Assembly: GCF_013314895.1 (NCBI RefSeq)
Contig: NZ_JABTYE010000027.1
Coordinates: 1 to 64,000 of the forward strand
DNA length: 64,000 nt
Direction: 5' to 3'
From: Cupriavidus gilardii
Lineage (GTDB): Bacteria > Pseudomonadota > Gammaproteobacteria > Burkholderiales > Burkholderiaceae
In this document: positions 27,261-35,574 of the stretch, in pieces
How positions within the stretch are numbered: the stretch's first letter is position 1
Layout of the letters: every line of letters starts with the position of its first letter
The notes under the pieces: model-generated
What the model saw: the letters and a program-made list of their open reading frames with translations, nothing else
Database searches by the model: none
What the model was told of the DNA's origin: nothing
Translations under genes and position numbers: made by a program

Positions 27261-28243
27261 ACGCTTCCACGATCGGCGCATCGACGCCTTTCCCGCTGCG
27301 CGGCCCGGCCCGCATCGAGATCAACGAGGTTGGGCCGCGCGACGGCCTGCAGATCGAACCGGTGGTCGTGCCGACCGATGCCAAGGTGGCGCTGCTGGAG
27401 GCGCTGTCGGACTGCGGCTTTGCCCGCATCGAGGCGACTTCGTTCACGTCTGCCAAGGCGATTCCCGCGCTGGCCGACGCAGAAGCGGTGATGCACCGCA
27501 TGCGCCGTGCCGAGGGCGTGCGCTACACGGTGCTGGTGCCGAATCTGCGCGGACTCGAGCGCGCGCTGTCGTGCCGGCCCGATGAAGTCAATCTGGTGAT
27601 GTCGGCCAGCGAGACGCACAACCGCGCCAATCTGCGCATGACGCGCGCGCAATCGCAGGCGCAGCTGCTGGCGATGATCGAGGTGGCGCGCGCGGCCGGC
27701 GTGCCGGTCAATATCTCGTTGTCGACGGTGTTCGGCTGCCCGTTCGAGGGCGAGGTCGCGATCGACGCGGTGATGGCGCTGGCGCGCAGCTTTGCGCAGG
27801 CCGGCGCGGATGGCATCACGCTGTGCGACACCACCGGCATGGCCTATCCGAACCAGGTGCGCGCGGTGTGCGAGACCTTCCAGCGGGAACTGCCGGCGAC
27901 CGGCCTGACCATCCATCTGCACAACACGCGCGGCATGGGGCTGGCCAATGCGCTCGCCGCGTGGGAAACCGGCGTATCGCGCTTTGACGCGGCGGCCGGC
28001 GGGCTGGGCGGCTGTCCCTATGCGCCTGGTGCCAGCGGAAACGTCGCCACCGAGGAGCTCGTGCATATGTTCGCGTCGATGGGCGTGGACACCGGCGTCG
28101 ACCTGCAGCGCCTGCTCGGCATCATCGGCGAGCTGCCCACCGTGGTCGAGCGCGAGGTCTGCAGCCAGCTGCTGCGCGCCGGTCCACGGCTGCGTACGCA
28201 TCAGCCGCCGGCCTGGATGGCCGAGCATTTCGCCGGGCAATGA
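27257..28243 (+). CDS. hydroxymethylglutaryl-CoA lyase family protein
   Basis: A 328-residue TIM-barrel lyase. The metal and substrate motif GPRDGLQ has Arg28 and Asp29. The metal-binding HLHNTRG segment is at about 215, and the mobile-loop cysteine lies in GGLGGCPYAPGASGN with the following VATEELVHM. The family cleaves HMG-CoA to acetyl-CoA plus acetoacetate, but bacterial relatives cleave other 3-hydroxyacyl-CoAs. The ATG at 27257 overlaps the upstream stop, which indicates translational coupling with the CoA-transferase. The pair looks like a two-step activation and cleavage module. Confidence 0.88.
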   Translation: MNASTIGASTPFPLRGPARIEINEVGPRDGLQIEPVVVPTDAKVALLEALSDCGFARIEATSFTSAKAIPALADAEAVMHRMRRAEGVRYTVLVPNLRGLERALSCRPDEVNLVMSASETHNRANLRMTRAQSQAQLLAMIEVARAAGVPVNISLSTVFGCPFEGEVAIDAVMALARSFAQAGADGITLCDTTGMAYPNQVRAVCETFQRELPATGLTIHLHNTRGMGLANALAAWETGVSRFDAAAGGLGGCPYAPGASGNVATEELVHMFASMGVDTGVDLQRLLGIIGELPTVVEREVCSQLLRAGPRLRTHQPPAWMAEHFAGQ

Positions 28244-28269
28244 GGGCCGCCGAGCCGGCACCGAAATTA

Positions 28270-28301
28270 CCGAAGCACCGAAGCACCGAAGCACCGAAGA
28301 A
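28270..28301 (+). repeat. 8-bp tandem repeat, about four copies
   Basis: The unit CCGAAGCA is repeated three full times plus a partial copy, between the lyase gene and the Bug-protein gene. The frame around it is not conserved coding sequence. Confidence 0.8.
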
Positions 28302-28380
28302 CAACAGCCATCAGCAAGCACGCGGACGAAGGTCCGCAACCCCAACCCCAAAAACAACATCGATTCCTGGAGGAGACAGC

Positions 28381-29409
28381 ATGTCGATCCGTTCGTCCCA
28401 ACCGTTCCTTTCCGTCGATGCGGCCATGCCCGGCCGCCGCCGTCTGCTTGCCGCCGCCGTTTGCGCGGCCGCGGCCTGTCTGAGCGCCGGTGCGCACGCG
28501 CAGGACGGCGCCTATCCGAATCGCCCGGTCACGCTGATCGTGTCGGCGGCGCCTGGCGGCACCACCGACCTGGCCGCGCGCATGATCTCCGAGCCGCTGG
28601 CCAAGGCGCTCGGCCAGCCGGTGGTGGTCGAGAACCGTCCTGGCGGCAATGGCGGCATCGCCGCGCAACTGGTGGCCCGCGCCAAGCCGGACGGCTACAC
28701 GCTGCTGGTGCAGTACTCGGGCTTTCACGTGATCACGCCGCTGCTGGTGAAGGGCCTGTCGTGGGATCCGGTCAAGGACTTCGCGCCGGTGGCCAATCTG
28801 CTGTCGGCGCCGCAGGTGCTGGTGGTGCGCCCGAGCCTGCCGGTCAAATCGCTGTCCGAGCTCGTCGCCTACGCCAAGGCCAATCCGAACAAGCTGAACT
28901 ACGCCTCGTCGGGCAACGGCTCGCTGCAGCATGTGTCGACCGAGCTGCTGAACCTGATGGCCGGCATCCACATCACGCACGTGCCGTACAAGGGCACCGG
29001 TCCGGCGATGACCGATCTGCTGGGCGGCTCGGTCGATCTGACCATCACCACGCCGCCGCCGCTGATTCCGCATATCCAGGCCGGCAAGCTGCGCCCGCTG
29101 GTGGTGACCAGCAAGAACCGCCTGCCCAGCCTGAAGGACGTGCCGTCCGCGCCCGAGGCCGGTTACGCTGATCTCGACGTGTCGTCGTGGTTCGCGATGT
29201 ATGCCCCGGCCGGCACGCCCAAGCCCGTGATCGACAAGCTGACCGGAGAGATCGACAAGATCATGAAAACCGACACCTTCCGCAAGAAGGCCGAGGATCT
29301 GGGCGCTGAAGCGAAGTACATGAACCCGTCGCAGCTGGGCCAGTACCAGCGTGCCGAACTGACGCGCTGGGGCAAGGTCATCCAGTCGGCCAATATCCAG
29401 GCGGAATAA
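28381..29409 (+). CDS. Bug family (TctC-like) tripartite tricarboxylate-binding protein
   Basis: A 342-residue periplasmic solute-binding protein. The N-terminal signal (MPGRRRLLAAAV, cleavage near AHA|QDG, about residue 40) is followed by the family opening YPNRPVTLIVSAAPGGTTD and by GNGGIAAQ and VPYKGTGPA. Bug proteins bind small carboxylates, and many are orphans without their own TctAB membrane partners, as here. The ATG at 28381 has a strong Shine-Dalgarno (GGAGGAG). It follows the CoA-transferase and lyase genes and may capture their substrate. Confidence 0.92.
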   Translation: MSIRSSQPFLSVDAAMPGRRRLLAAAVCAAAACLSAGAHAQDGAYPNRPVTLIVSAAPGGTTDLAARMISEPLAKALGQPVVVENRPGGNGGIAAQLVARAKPDGYTLLVQYSGFHVITPLLVKGLSWDPVKDFAPVANLLSAPQVLVVRPSLPVKSLSELVAYAKANPNKLNYASSGNGSLQHVSTELLNLMAGIHITHVPYKGTGPAMTDLLGGSVDLTITTPPPLIPHIQAGKLRPLVVTSKNRLPSLKDVPSAPEAGYADLDVSSWFAMYAPAGTPKPVIDKLTGEIDKIMKTDTFRKKAEDLGAEAKYMNPSQLGQYQRAELTRWGKVIQSANIQAE

Positions 29410-29543
29410 GCCTGGGGCAGCGTTCCCGCTAGGTAGTGTTCCCGATTGGGGCGACCCGCGCCGCTCGGATAGCATCGCACGAAGCCGCGCGGCGGCGCTG
29501 CATGCCACCCGGCGGGTCGCTCGCGCGGCGTCCGCCGCGCGGG

Positions 29544-29636
29544 AACACCGCGTGGCAACACCGCGTGGCAACACCGCGCGAGCACACCGCGCGAGAACAC
29601 GCGCGAGAACACGCGCGAGAACACGCGCGAGAACAC
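29544..29636 (+). repeat. two adjacent tandem repeats (13 bp and 12 bp)
   Basis: The unit AACACCGCGTGGC is repeated twice with a third partial copy from 29544. It is followed by GCGCGAGAACAC repeated four times at 29589-29636, just before the ABC binding-protein gene. There are no spacers, so this is not a CRISPR array. Confidence 0.85.
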
Positions 29637-29654
29637 AATAGGCAGGAGACACAG

Positions 29655-30701
29655 ATGTACAACCGCAAATTCTGGAAACAGGTGCTGATCGCGCTGGTGC
29701 TGTTCCTGGCCGGCTGGTTCACCTTCGGCGGCTTTGCGCAGGCGCAGGGCAAGCCCGAGAAGGCCAAGGTCACGATCGCCGTCGGCGGCAAGAACCTGTT
29801 CTACTATCTGCCGCTGACGATCGCCGAGCGCCAGGGCTACTTCAAGGACGAAGGGCTCGACGTCGAGATCGTCGACTTCGCCGGCGGCGCCAAGGCGCTG
29901 CAGGCCGTGGTCGGCGGCAGCGCGGACGTGGTCTCCGGCGCCTACGAGCACACCATCAATCTGCAGGCCAAAGGCCAGAACTACCGCGAGTTCGTGCTGC
30001 AGGGCCGCGCGCCGCAGATCGTGCTGGTAACGTCCAACAAGACCATGCCGGACTTCAAGTCGGTCGCCGACCTGAAGGGCAAGAAGATCGGCGTCACCGC
30101 GCCCGGTTCGTCGACCAACATGATGGCGAACTTCGTGCTGGCCAAGGCCGGGCTCAAGCCGTCGGACGTGTCGTTCATCGGCGTGGGCGCCAGCAATGGC
30201 GCCGTTGCGGCGATGCGCTCGGGCCAGATCGACGCGATGGCAAACCTGGACCCGGTGATCTCGATGCTGACGCAGAAGAACGAGGTGCGCGTCGTTGCCG
30301 ATACCCGCACGCTGAAGGACACGCAAGCGGTGTTCGGCGGCAATATGCCGTCGGGCTGCCTCTATGCCTCGGCCTCGTTCATCGAGCAAAACCCGAACAC
30401 CACGCAGGCGCTGACCAATGCGATGGTGCGCGCGCTGAAGTGGCTGCAGAAGGCGGGCCCGTCGGACATCGTCAAGACAGTGCCGGAGAGCTATCTGCTG
30501 GGCGACCGCGCGCTGTATCTGTCGGCGTGGGACAAGGTCAAGGAAGCGATCTCGCCGGACGGCATGATGCCGGCCGACGGTCCGCGCACCGCACTGGCGA
30601 CGCTGCAGCAGTTCGATCCGGCCCTCAAGGGCAAGGCGATCAAGCTGGACCAGACCTTCACCAACAGCTTCGTGCAGAAGGCCAACGCGAAGTACAAGTA
30701 A
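29655..30701 (+). CDS. ABC transporter substrate-binding protein (SsuA/NMT1-like)
   Basis: A 348-residue periplasmic binding protein of the nitrate/sulfonate/taurine/thiamine-precursor type. The signal peptide is a hydrophobic stretch at residues 9-33 with cleavage near AQA|QGK. Family features are GYFKDEGLDVEIVDFAGG and a phosphate- or sulfonate-like binding segment GSADVVSGAYEH. I chose the ATG at 29655, preceded by GGCAGGAGA. The frame reaching back to 29436 crosses tandem repeats. It forms a complete importer with the next two genes. The substrate is unknown. Confidence 0.88.
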   Translation: MYNRKFWKQVLIALVLFLAGWFTFGGFAQAQGKPEKAKVTIAVGGKNLFYYLPLTIAERQGYFKDEGLDVEIVDFAGGAKALQAVVGGSADVVSGAYEHTINLQAKGQNYREFVLQGRAPQIVLVTSNKTMPDFKSVADLKGKKIGVTAPGSSTNMMANFVLAKAGLKPSDVSFIGVGASNGAVAAMRSGQIDAMANLDPVISMLTQKNEVRVVADTRTLKDTQAVFGGNMPSGCLYASASFIEQNPNTTQALTNAMVRALKWLQKAGPSDIVKTVPESYLLGDRALYLSAWDKVKEAISPDGMMPADGPRTALATLQQFDPALKGKAIKLDQTFTNSFVQKANAKYK

Positions 30702-30914
30702 GCCATACCGCGGCGCGCATCGGCAGCTGCGGGAAGCCGGGCCCGCTGCGTGCAGCGGGCCTTTGCTTTCGGGGCCGCGGCTTTGTATCAGACAAAGGCC
30801 GCGCACCGCATCGCCGAGGCGCCACTGACACGCGATGGACGCCCCATCGCTGCGTCATCGAACTCCCGCCGCCTTCGGTCCGCACCGATGCGCGGCGCAC
30901 GCATAGCGAAACGC

Positions 30915-31727
30915 ATGAGTACTCCGGCCCTTTCCCTCGACAACGTCACCTGTACCTTCATTTCCCGCGAAGATCGCAATCAGCGCTATACCGCCGTCAA
31001 GGACGTCTCGCTGGCGATCGCGCCAGGCGAATTCGTTTCGGTGGTCGGACCCACCGGCTGCGGCAAGTCGACGCTGCTCAATGTCGGCGCGGGCCTGCTG
31101 GCGCCATCGTCCGGCCAGGTGCGCGTGTTCGGCGAGCCGCTGGCGGGCATCAATGCGCGTGCCGGCTACATGTTCCAGACCGAGGCGCTGATGCCCTGGC
31201 GCAGCGCGCTCGACAACGTGATCGCCGGCCTCGAGTTTCGCGGCGTGCCGCGTGCGCAGGCGGTCGCGGACGGCGAGGAATGGCTGCGCCGCGTGGGCCT
31301 GGGCGGCTTCGGCGACCGCTATCCGCACCAACTGTCGGGCGGCATGCGCAAGCGTGTCGCGCTGGCGCAGACGCTGATCCTGGACCCGGACATCATCCTG
31401 ATGGACGAGCCATTCTCCGCGCTCGATGTGCAGACCCGCCAGCTGATGGAAAACGAGGTGCTGGAGCTGTGGGCCGCCAGGCGCAAGGCGGTGCTGTTCA
31501 TCACGCACGATCTGGACGAGGCCATCGCGATGAGCGATCGCGTGGTGGTGCTGTCGGCCGGTCCGGCCACGCATCCGATCGGCGAATTCGACATCGATCT
31601 GCCGCGTCCGCGCGACGTGGCGGAGATCCGCAACCATCCGCGCTTCGTCGAACTGCACGCGGCGATCTGGGACGTGCTGCGCGAGGAAGTGCTCAAGGGC
31701 TATGCGCAGCAGCGCAAGGTCGCCTGA
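30915..31727 (+). CDS. ABC transporter ATP-binding protein (SsuB/TauB-like)
   Basis: A 270-residue ATPase. Walker A GPTGCGKST is at 45-53, the Q-loop at FQTEALMPW, the signature is LSGGMRKR, Walker B is IILMDEPFSALD, and the switch histidine is in FITHDLDEA. It energises import together with the permease downstream. I chose the ATG at 30915, because the extension to 30750 is arginine-rich and not conserved. The Shine-Dalgarno is weak, and 213 bases separate it from the binding-protein gene. Confidence 0.9.
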   Translation: MSTPALSLDNVTCTFISREDRNQRYTAVKDVSLAIAPGEFVSVVGPTGCGKSTLLNVGAGLLAPSSGQVRVFGEPLAGINARAGYMFQTEALMPWRSALDNVIAGLEFRGVPRAQAVADGEEWLRRVGLGGFGDRYPHQLSGGMRKRVALAQTLILDPDIILMDEPFSALDVQTRQLMENEVLELWAARRKAVLFITHDLDEAIAMSDRVVVLSAGPATHPIGEFDIDLPRPRDVAEIRNHPRFVELHAAIWDVLREEVLKGYAQQRKVA

Positions 31728-31791
31728 GGGGGCGACGCTGCCGACCAGCCCATCAGCCCACGGTCCAACGAATCAGAACCAATAACGATCC

Positions 31792-32583
31792 ATGGCATTT
31801 CGTACCGATTCCAAAGTCATGCTGCGCGTCTGGCAGCTGCTCGTCCTCGTGATCATTCTCGGCGTCTGGCATCTGGCCACGCGCTCGCAGCAGGTGGCGT
31901 TCTTCTTCGGCGAGCCGTGGCTGGTGGCGCAGCGCGTCTGGAGCTGGTTCTTCGTCGAGCGCGATATCTACCTGCATCTGGGCGTGACGCTGCTGGAGAC
32001 GGTGCTGGCTTTCGGCATCGGCACCATCGCGGGCCTCGGCGTGGGGCTGTGGCTGGCGCTGAGCCCGGTCACCTCGGCGATCCTCGATCCGTATATCAAG
32101 GCGATGAACTCGATGCCGCGCGTGATTCTCGCGCCCATCTTCGCGGTGTGGTTCGGCCTGGGGATCTGGTCCAAGGTCGCGCTGGCGGTGACGCTGGTGT
32201 TCTTCATCGTGTTCTTCAATGTCTACCAGGGCGTCAAGGAAGTCAGCCCCGTGGTGCTGGCCAACGCGCGCATGCTGGGCGCCAACCAGCAGCAGCTGCT
32301 GCGCCATGTCTATCTGCCCAGCGCGACCAGCTGGGTGTTCTCGTCGCTGCATACCTCGGTGGGCCTCGCCTTCGTCGGCGCGGTGGTCGGCGAGTATCTG
32401 GGCTCGGCGCGCGGCGTCGGCTATCTGATCCTGCAGGCCGAAGGCACCTTCGACATCAATACCGTGTTCGCGGGCATCGTGGTGCTGACCGCGTTTGCGC
32501 TGGTGCTGGACTGGATGGTGGGGGTGGTGGAACGCCGGCTGATGAAGTGGCAGCCGAAGAGCGGCGAGACGGAGAAGCTGTAG
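31792..32583 (+). CDS. ABC transporter permease (SsuC/TauC-like)
   Basis: A 263-residue inner-membrane permease with about six membrane helices. The cytoplasmic EAA-type loop is visible around NARMLGANQQQLLRHVYLPS (about 157-176), where it docks on the ATPase. It completes the importer started by the binding protein and ATPase. Importer genes of this family often take up sulfonates, nitriles, pyrimidine precursors or aromatic acids. Nothing here selects among these. Confidence 0.88.
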   Translation: MAFRTDSKVMLRVWQLLVLVIILGVWHLATRSQQVAFFFGEPWLVAQRVWSWFFVERDIYLHLGVTLLETVLAFGIGTIAGLGVGLWLALSPVTSAILDPYIKAMNSMPRVILAPIFAVWFGLGIWSKVALAVTLVFFIVFFNVYQGVKEVSPVVLANARMLGANQQQLLRHVYLPSATSWVFSSLHTSVGLAFVGAVVGEYLGSARGVGYLILQAEGTFDINTVFAGIVVLTAFALVLDWMVGVVERRLMKWQPKSGETEKL

Positions 32584-32606
32584 GGCGGTGGTCTAATGTT
32601 TTCTCT

Positions 32607-32639
32607 CCTCTCCCGCGGGTGGTGTACCGGCGGGAGAGG
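32607..32639. repeat. GAGAGGG-type palindrome between convergent genes
   Basis: The arms CCTCTCCCGC (32607-32616) and GCGGGAGAGG (32630-32639) match perfectly around a 13-base loop. The element lies between the permease and the oppositely oriented oxidoreductase, where it may act as a terminator or REP-like element. Confidence 0.75.
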
Positions 32640-32664
32640 GGTGTCCCGGCGATTTGGAGCAGCT

Positions 32665-33639
32665 TCAGGGCACGATCACGATCTTGCCGGTGACCTTGCG
32701 CGCTTCCATGTCCTTCAGCGCCTGCGCCGCCTGTTCCAGCGGATAGCGCGCCGAGATGTGCGGGCGGATCTTGCCTTCCTTCATCCAGCCGAGCATCTGC
32801 ACCATGTTGGCCTGGTTGGCGCGCGGCTCGCGGCGCGTGAATTCGCCCCAGAACACGCCGACCAGCGACGCGCCCTTGAGCAGCGCCAGGTTCAGCGGCA
32901 TCTTCGGAATCTCGCCGTTGGCAAAGCCCACCACCAGATAGCGGCCGCGCCAGCCGATCGAGCGGAATGCGGGTTCCGCATAGATGCCGCCCACCGGGTC
33001 ATAGATGACGTCCGGACCCTTGCCGTCGGTCAGCGCCTTGATGCGCTCGCGCAGGTCCTCGGTGCTGTAGTTGATCAGCGCGTCGGCGCCATGCTCCTTG
33101 CAGACGGCCAGCTTCTCGTCGGTCGAGGCGGCCGCGATCACGCGCGCGCCGATCGCCTTGCCGATCTCGATCGCGGCCAGGCCCACGCCGCCTGCCGCGC
33201 CCAGCACCAGCATGGTCTCGCCGGCCTTCAGCTCGCCCCGATCGACCACCGCGTGGTGCGACGTGCCATAGGTCAGCGTGAACGCCGCGGCGGTCTCGAA
33301 ATCGATGCCCGGCGGCATCGGCACGACTGCGGCGGCGGGCGCCTTGGCCTGCGTCGCGAAGGCGCCGTTGCCCAGATACGCGATCACCTTGTCGCCGGGT
33401 TTGACGTGGCTGACGCCTTCGCCGACCGCGTTGACGATGCCGGCCAGTTCGGAGCCGGGCGAGAAGGGCAATTGCGGCTTGGCCTGGTACTTGTTCTGGA
33501 TGATCAGCACGTCGGGGAAATTGACGCCGGCGGCCTTGACGTCGATCACCACTTCACCGGGACCAGCGACCAGGTCGGGCAGGGTTTCGAGCACCAGCGA
33601 ATCGGGCGGGCCCCAGGCTTTGCACAGTACGGCTTTCAT
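32665..33639 (-). CDS. NADPH:quinone oxidoreductase family protein
   Basis: A 324-residue medium-chain dehydrogenase/reductase of the zeta-crystallin-like subgroup. It has a GroES-like N-terminal half (about 1-110) and a Rossmann half with the dinucleotide motif LGAAGGVGLAAIEIG (about 147-161). No structural-zinc cysteine cluster is seen, as expected for the quinone oxidoreductase branch. It should transfer hydride from NADPH to quinones or enones. It is convergent with the ABC importer and divergent from surE. Confidence 0.87.
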   Translation of the reverse strand: MKAVLCKAWGPPDSLVLETLPDLVAGPGEVVIDVKAAGVNFPDVLIIQNKYQAKPQLPFSPGSELAGIVNAVGEGVSHVKPGDKVIAYLGNGAFATQAKAPAAAVVPMPPGIDFETAAAFTLTYGTSHHAVVDRGELKAGETMLVLGAAGGVGLAAIEIGKAIGARVIAAASTDEKLAVCKEHGADALINYSTEDLRERIKALTDGKGPDVIYDPVGGIYAEPAFRSIGWRGRYLVVGFANGEIPKMPLNLALLKGASLVGVFWGEFTRREPRANQANMVQMLGWMKEGKIRPHISARYPLEQAAQALKDMEARKVTGKIVIVP

Positions 33640-33701
33640 CGTGTCTCCATTGAATGTCTTGATGCCTCGATGTGGACCGCGCGGCCACGCGGGTCCGGGC
33701 T

Positions 33702-33728
33702 AGTGTAGCGCAGAAATAGTACGATCGT
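33702..33728 (-). promoter_or_regulatory. possible oxidoreductase promoter with ACGATCGT palindrome
   Basis: On the minus strand TACACT (33707-33702) is a -10 candidate about 63 bases before the oxidoreductase start. The perfect 8-bp palindrome ACGATCGT (33721-33728) covers the matching -35 position, as an operator would. The element resembles cores bound by TetR-type repressors. No regulator gene is adjacent. Confidence 0.35.
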
Positions 33729-33834
33729 TCAGTTTGGCGGAAGGCAGGATGGCGGCGGCGGCCCGGGGCGCTGCGAGGGGCGCGGCGGGCCATTCTCGGG
33801 CACCTTGTCACGACGCCATCGCATTTGCCTCGGG

Positions 33835-33840
33835 TACAAT
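33835..33840 (+). promoter_or_regulatory. -10 element directly before surE
   Basis: TACAAT ends seven bases before the surE ATG, so the transcript probably begins at or next to the start codon. This is the same spacing and nearly the same sequence as at dnaX. Confidence 0.5.
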
Positions 33841-33847
33841 CGCGGCC

Positions 33848-34600
33848 ATGCACATCCTTCTCGCCAACGACGACGGTTACCTCGCGCCGGGACTTGCCAT
33901 GCTGCATGCCGCGCTGGCGCCGCTGGGCCGTATCACCGTGATTGCCCCCGAGCAGAATCATAGCGGTGCATCGAATTCGCTGACGCTGCAGCGGCCGCTG
34001 ACCGTGTTCGAGGCGCGCGAAGGGGTGCAAAAGGGATTTCGCTTCGTCAATGGCACGCCGACCGACTGCGTCCATATCGCGCTGACCGGCCTGCTGGACG
34101 AAAAGCCGGACCTGGTGGTATCGGGCATCAACCAGGGCCAGAACATGGGCGAGGACGTGCTGTACTCCGGCACCGTCGCCGCCGCGATCGAGGGCTTTCT
34201 GCTCGGCATTCCGTCGATCGCCTTCTCGCAGGTCGACAAGGGCTGGGAACATCTGGACGCCGCCGCCCGCATCGCGCGCGGCATCGTCGAGCGCGCCATC
34301 GCGACGCCGCCGCGCGAACCGTTCCTGCTCAACGTCAATATCCCCAACCTGCCGTTCGAACATATCCGCGGGCTGCGCGCCACGCGGCTGGGCAAGCGCC
34401 ATCCTTCGCAGCCGGTGATCTCCCAGGTCAATCCGCGCGGCGAGACCAATTACTGGATCGGACCGGCCGGCGATGCGCTCGATGCCAGCGAAGGCACCGA
34501 CTTCCACGCGACCGCGGAGGGCTTCGTTTCGCTGACCCCGCTGCAACTGGATCTGACCAACCGCGCCCAGCTCGATACGCTGCGGCAATGGCTCGAATGA
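33848..34600 (+). CDS. surE: 5'/3'-nucleotidase SurE
   Basis: A 250-residue metal-dependent nucleoside monophosphate phosphatase linked to stationary-phase survival. The N-terminal metal-binding NDDGY has Asp8 and Asp9. The APEQNHSGASNSLT segment with Ser39 and the GINQGQN loop complete the site. I chose the ATG at 33848 because MHILLANDDG is the invariant SurE start; the longer frame to 33734 runs upstream of the promoter. It heads the surE-pcm-nlpD-rpoS block. Confidence 0.95.
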   Translation: MHILLANDDGYLAPGLAMLHAALAPLGRITVIAPEQNHSGASNSLTLQRPLTVFEAREGVQKGFRFVNGTPTDCVHIALTGLLDEKPDLVVSGINQGQNMGEDVLYSGTVAAAIEGFLLGIPSIAFSQVDKGWEHLDAAARIARGIVERAIATPPREPFLLNVNIPNLPFEHIRGLRATRLGKRHPSQPVISQVNPRGETNYWIGPAGDALDASEGTDFHATAEGFVSLTPLQLDLTNRAQLDTLRQWLE

Positions 34601-34645
34601 GCCGAGCCGCGTGCCGGCGGCCGGGCCCATGGAGGCGATGAGGTC

Positions 34646-35566
34646 ATGAGTTCGAGCCCGCGCCGTCCGAAGTTTCCGCTGACGCTCGACTCCGTGGTCG
34701 AGCGCAAGCCCGCGCCCGCGCGAACCGCCGGCCTGCCCGCGATCGTCGGCAAGCGTGCGGCCACGCCGGCTCCCGCGCCGACACCTGTGCGCCGTGTGCC
34801 GCCGGCCGCCGCACCGGTGCCCGCACCCGCGCCGCCGGGCAGCGCGGTGCAGGCCCGCACCATCGCGGCCAGCGTCGGCGGCGGCGGCATGGCGTCGGAC
34901 CGCGCGCGCGCCGCGCTGGCCGCGCGCCTGCGCAGCGGCGGCATTCGCGACGAGCGCGTGCTGCAGGCGATCGCCACCGTGCCGCGCCATTTGTTCCTCG
35001 AGCCGGGACTTGCCTCGCAGGCCTACGAGGACGCGGCGCTGCCGATCGGCCATCAGCAGACCATCTCCAAGCCGTCGGTGGTGGCCCGCATGATCGAACT
35101 GCTGCGCCATGGCCTGGCGCCGGCGCAGCCGCTCGAGCGCGTGCTGGAGATCGGCACCGGCTGCGGCTATCAGGCCGCGGTGCTGAGCCTGGTCGCGCGC
35201 GACGTGTTCTCGATCGAGCGGATCCGGCCGCTGCACGAACAGGCCAAGGCCAATCTGCGCGCGCTGCGGCTGCCCAATCTGCGCCTGCACTATGGCGACG
35301 GCATGCTCGGACTGCCGCAGGCCGCGCCGTTCTCCGCGATCATCCTGGCCGCGGCCGGCATGGAAGTGCCGGAGGCGCTGCTGGAACAGCTCGAGATCGG
35401 CGGCAGGCTGATCGCGCCGGTCGCGGTGGCGGCCGCGGACGGGCACAAGCAGGGCCAGGCCGCGGCGCAGCAACTGCTGCTGATCGAGCGCCGGGGCCGG
35501 CATCGTTATCACCGCACCGCGCTTGAAGCCGTTTTCTTTGTGCCATTAAAATCGGGCACCACCTGA
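34646..35566 (+). CDS. pcm: protein-L-isoaspartate O-methyltransferase
   Basis: A 306-residue SAM-dependent repair enzyme that methylates isoaspartyl residues in aged proteins. The first 80 or so residues are an Ala/Pro/Arg-rich extension. The catalytic domain (about 85-306) has the family motif AYEDAALPIGHQQTISKP and the SAM loop VLEIGTGCGYQAAVL. The extension occurs in other Burkholderiales enzymes and is probably disordered. It lies 45 bases after surE, a pairing conserved across proteobacteria. Confidence 0.93.
   Translation: MSSSPRRPKFPLTLDSVVERKPAPARTAGLPAIVGKRAATPAPAPTPVRRVPPAAAPVPAPAPPGSAVQARTIAASVGGGGMASDRARAALAARLRSGGIRDERVLQAIATVPRHLFLEPGLASQAYEDAALPIGHQQTISKPSVVARMIELLRHGLAPAQPLERVLEIGTGCGYQAAVLSLVARDVFSIERIRPLHEQAKANLRALRLPNLRLHYGDGMLGLPQAAPFSAIILAAAGMEVPEALLEQLEIGGRLIAPVAVAAADGHKQGQAAAQQLLLIERRGRHRYHRTALEAVFFVPLKSGTT
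35523..35552 (+). promoter_or_regulatory. possible promoter for nlpD-rpoS inside the end of pcm
   Basis: TTGAAG (35523-35528) and TAAAAT (35547-35552) are 18 bases apart, about 25 bases before the nlpD start. An internal promoter would let nlpD-rpoS be expressed apart from surE-pcm. Confidence 0.5.
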
Positions 35567-35574
35567 GTCGAACT

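Noticed and set aside
29544..29636. CRISPR-like repeat array
   Set aside because: The units are directly adjacent without spacers and only 12-13 bases long, with no cas genes.
28381..32583. Horizontally acquired island
   Set aside because: There are no integrase, tRNA-adjacent repeats or clear base-composition shift. The genes look like ordinary Burkholderiales accessory content.
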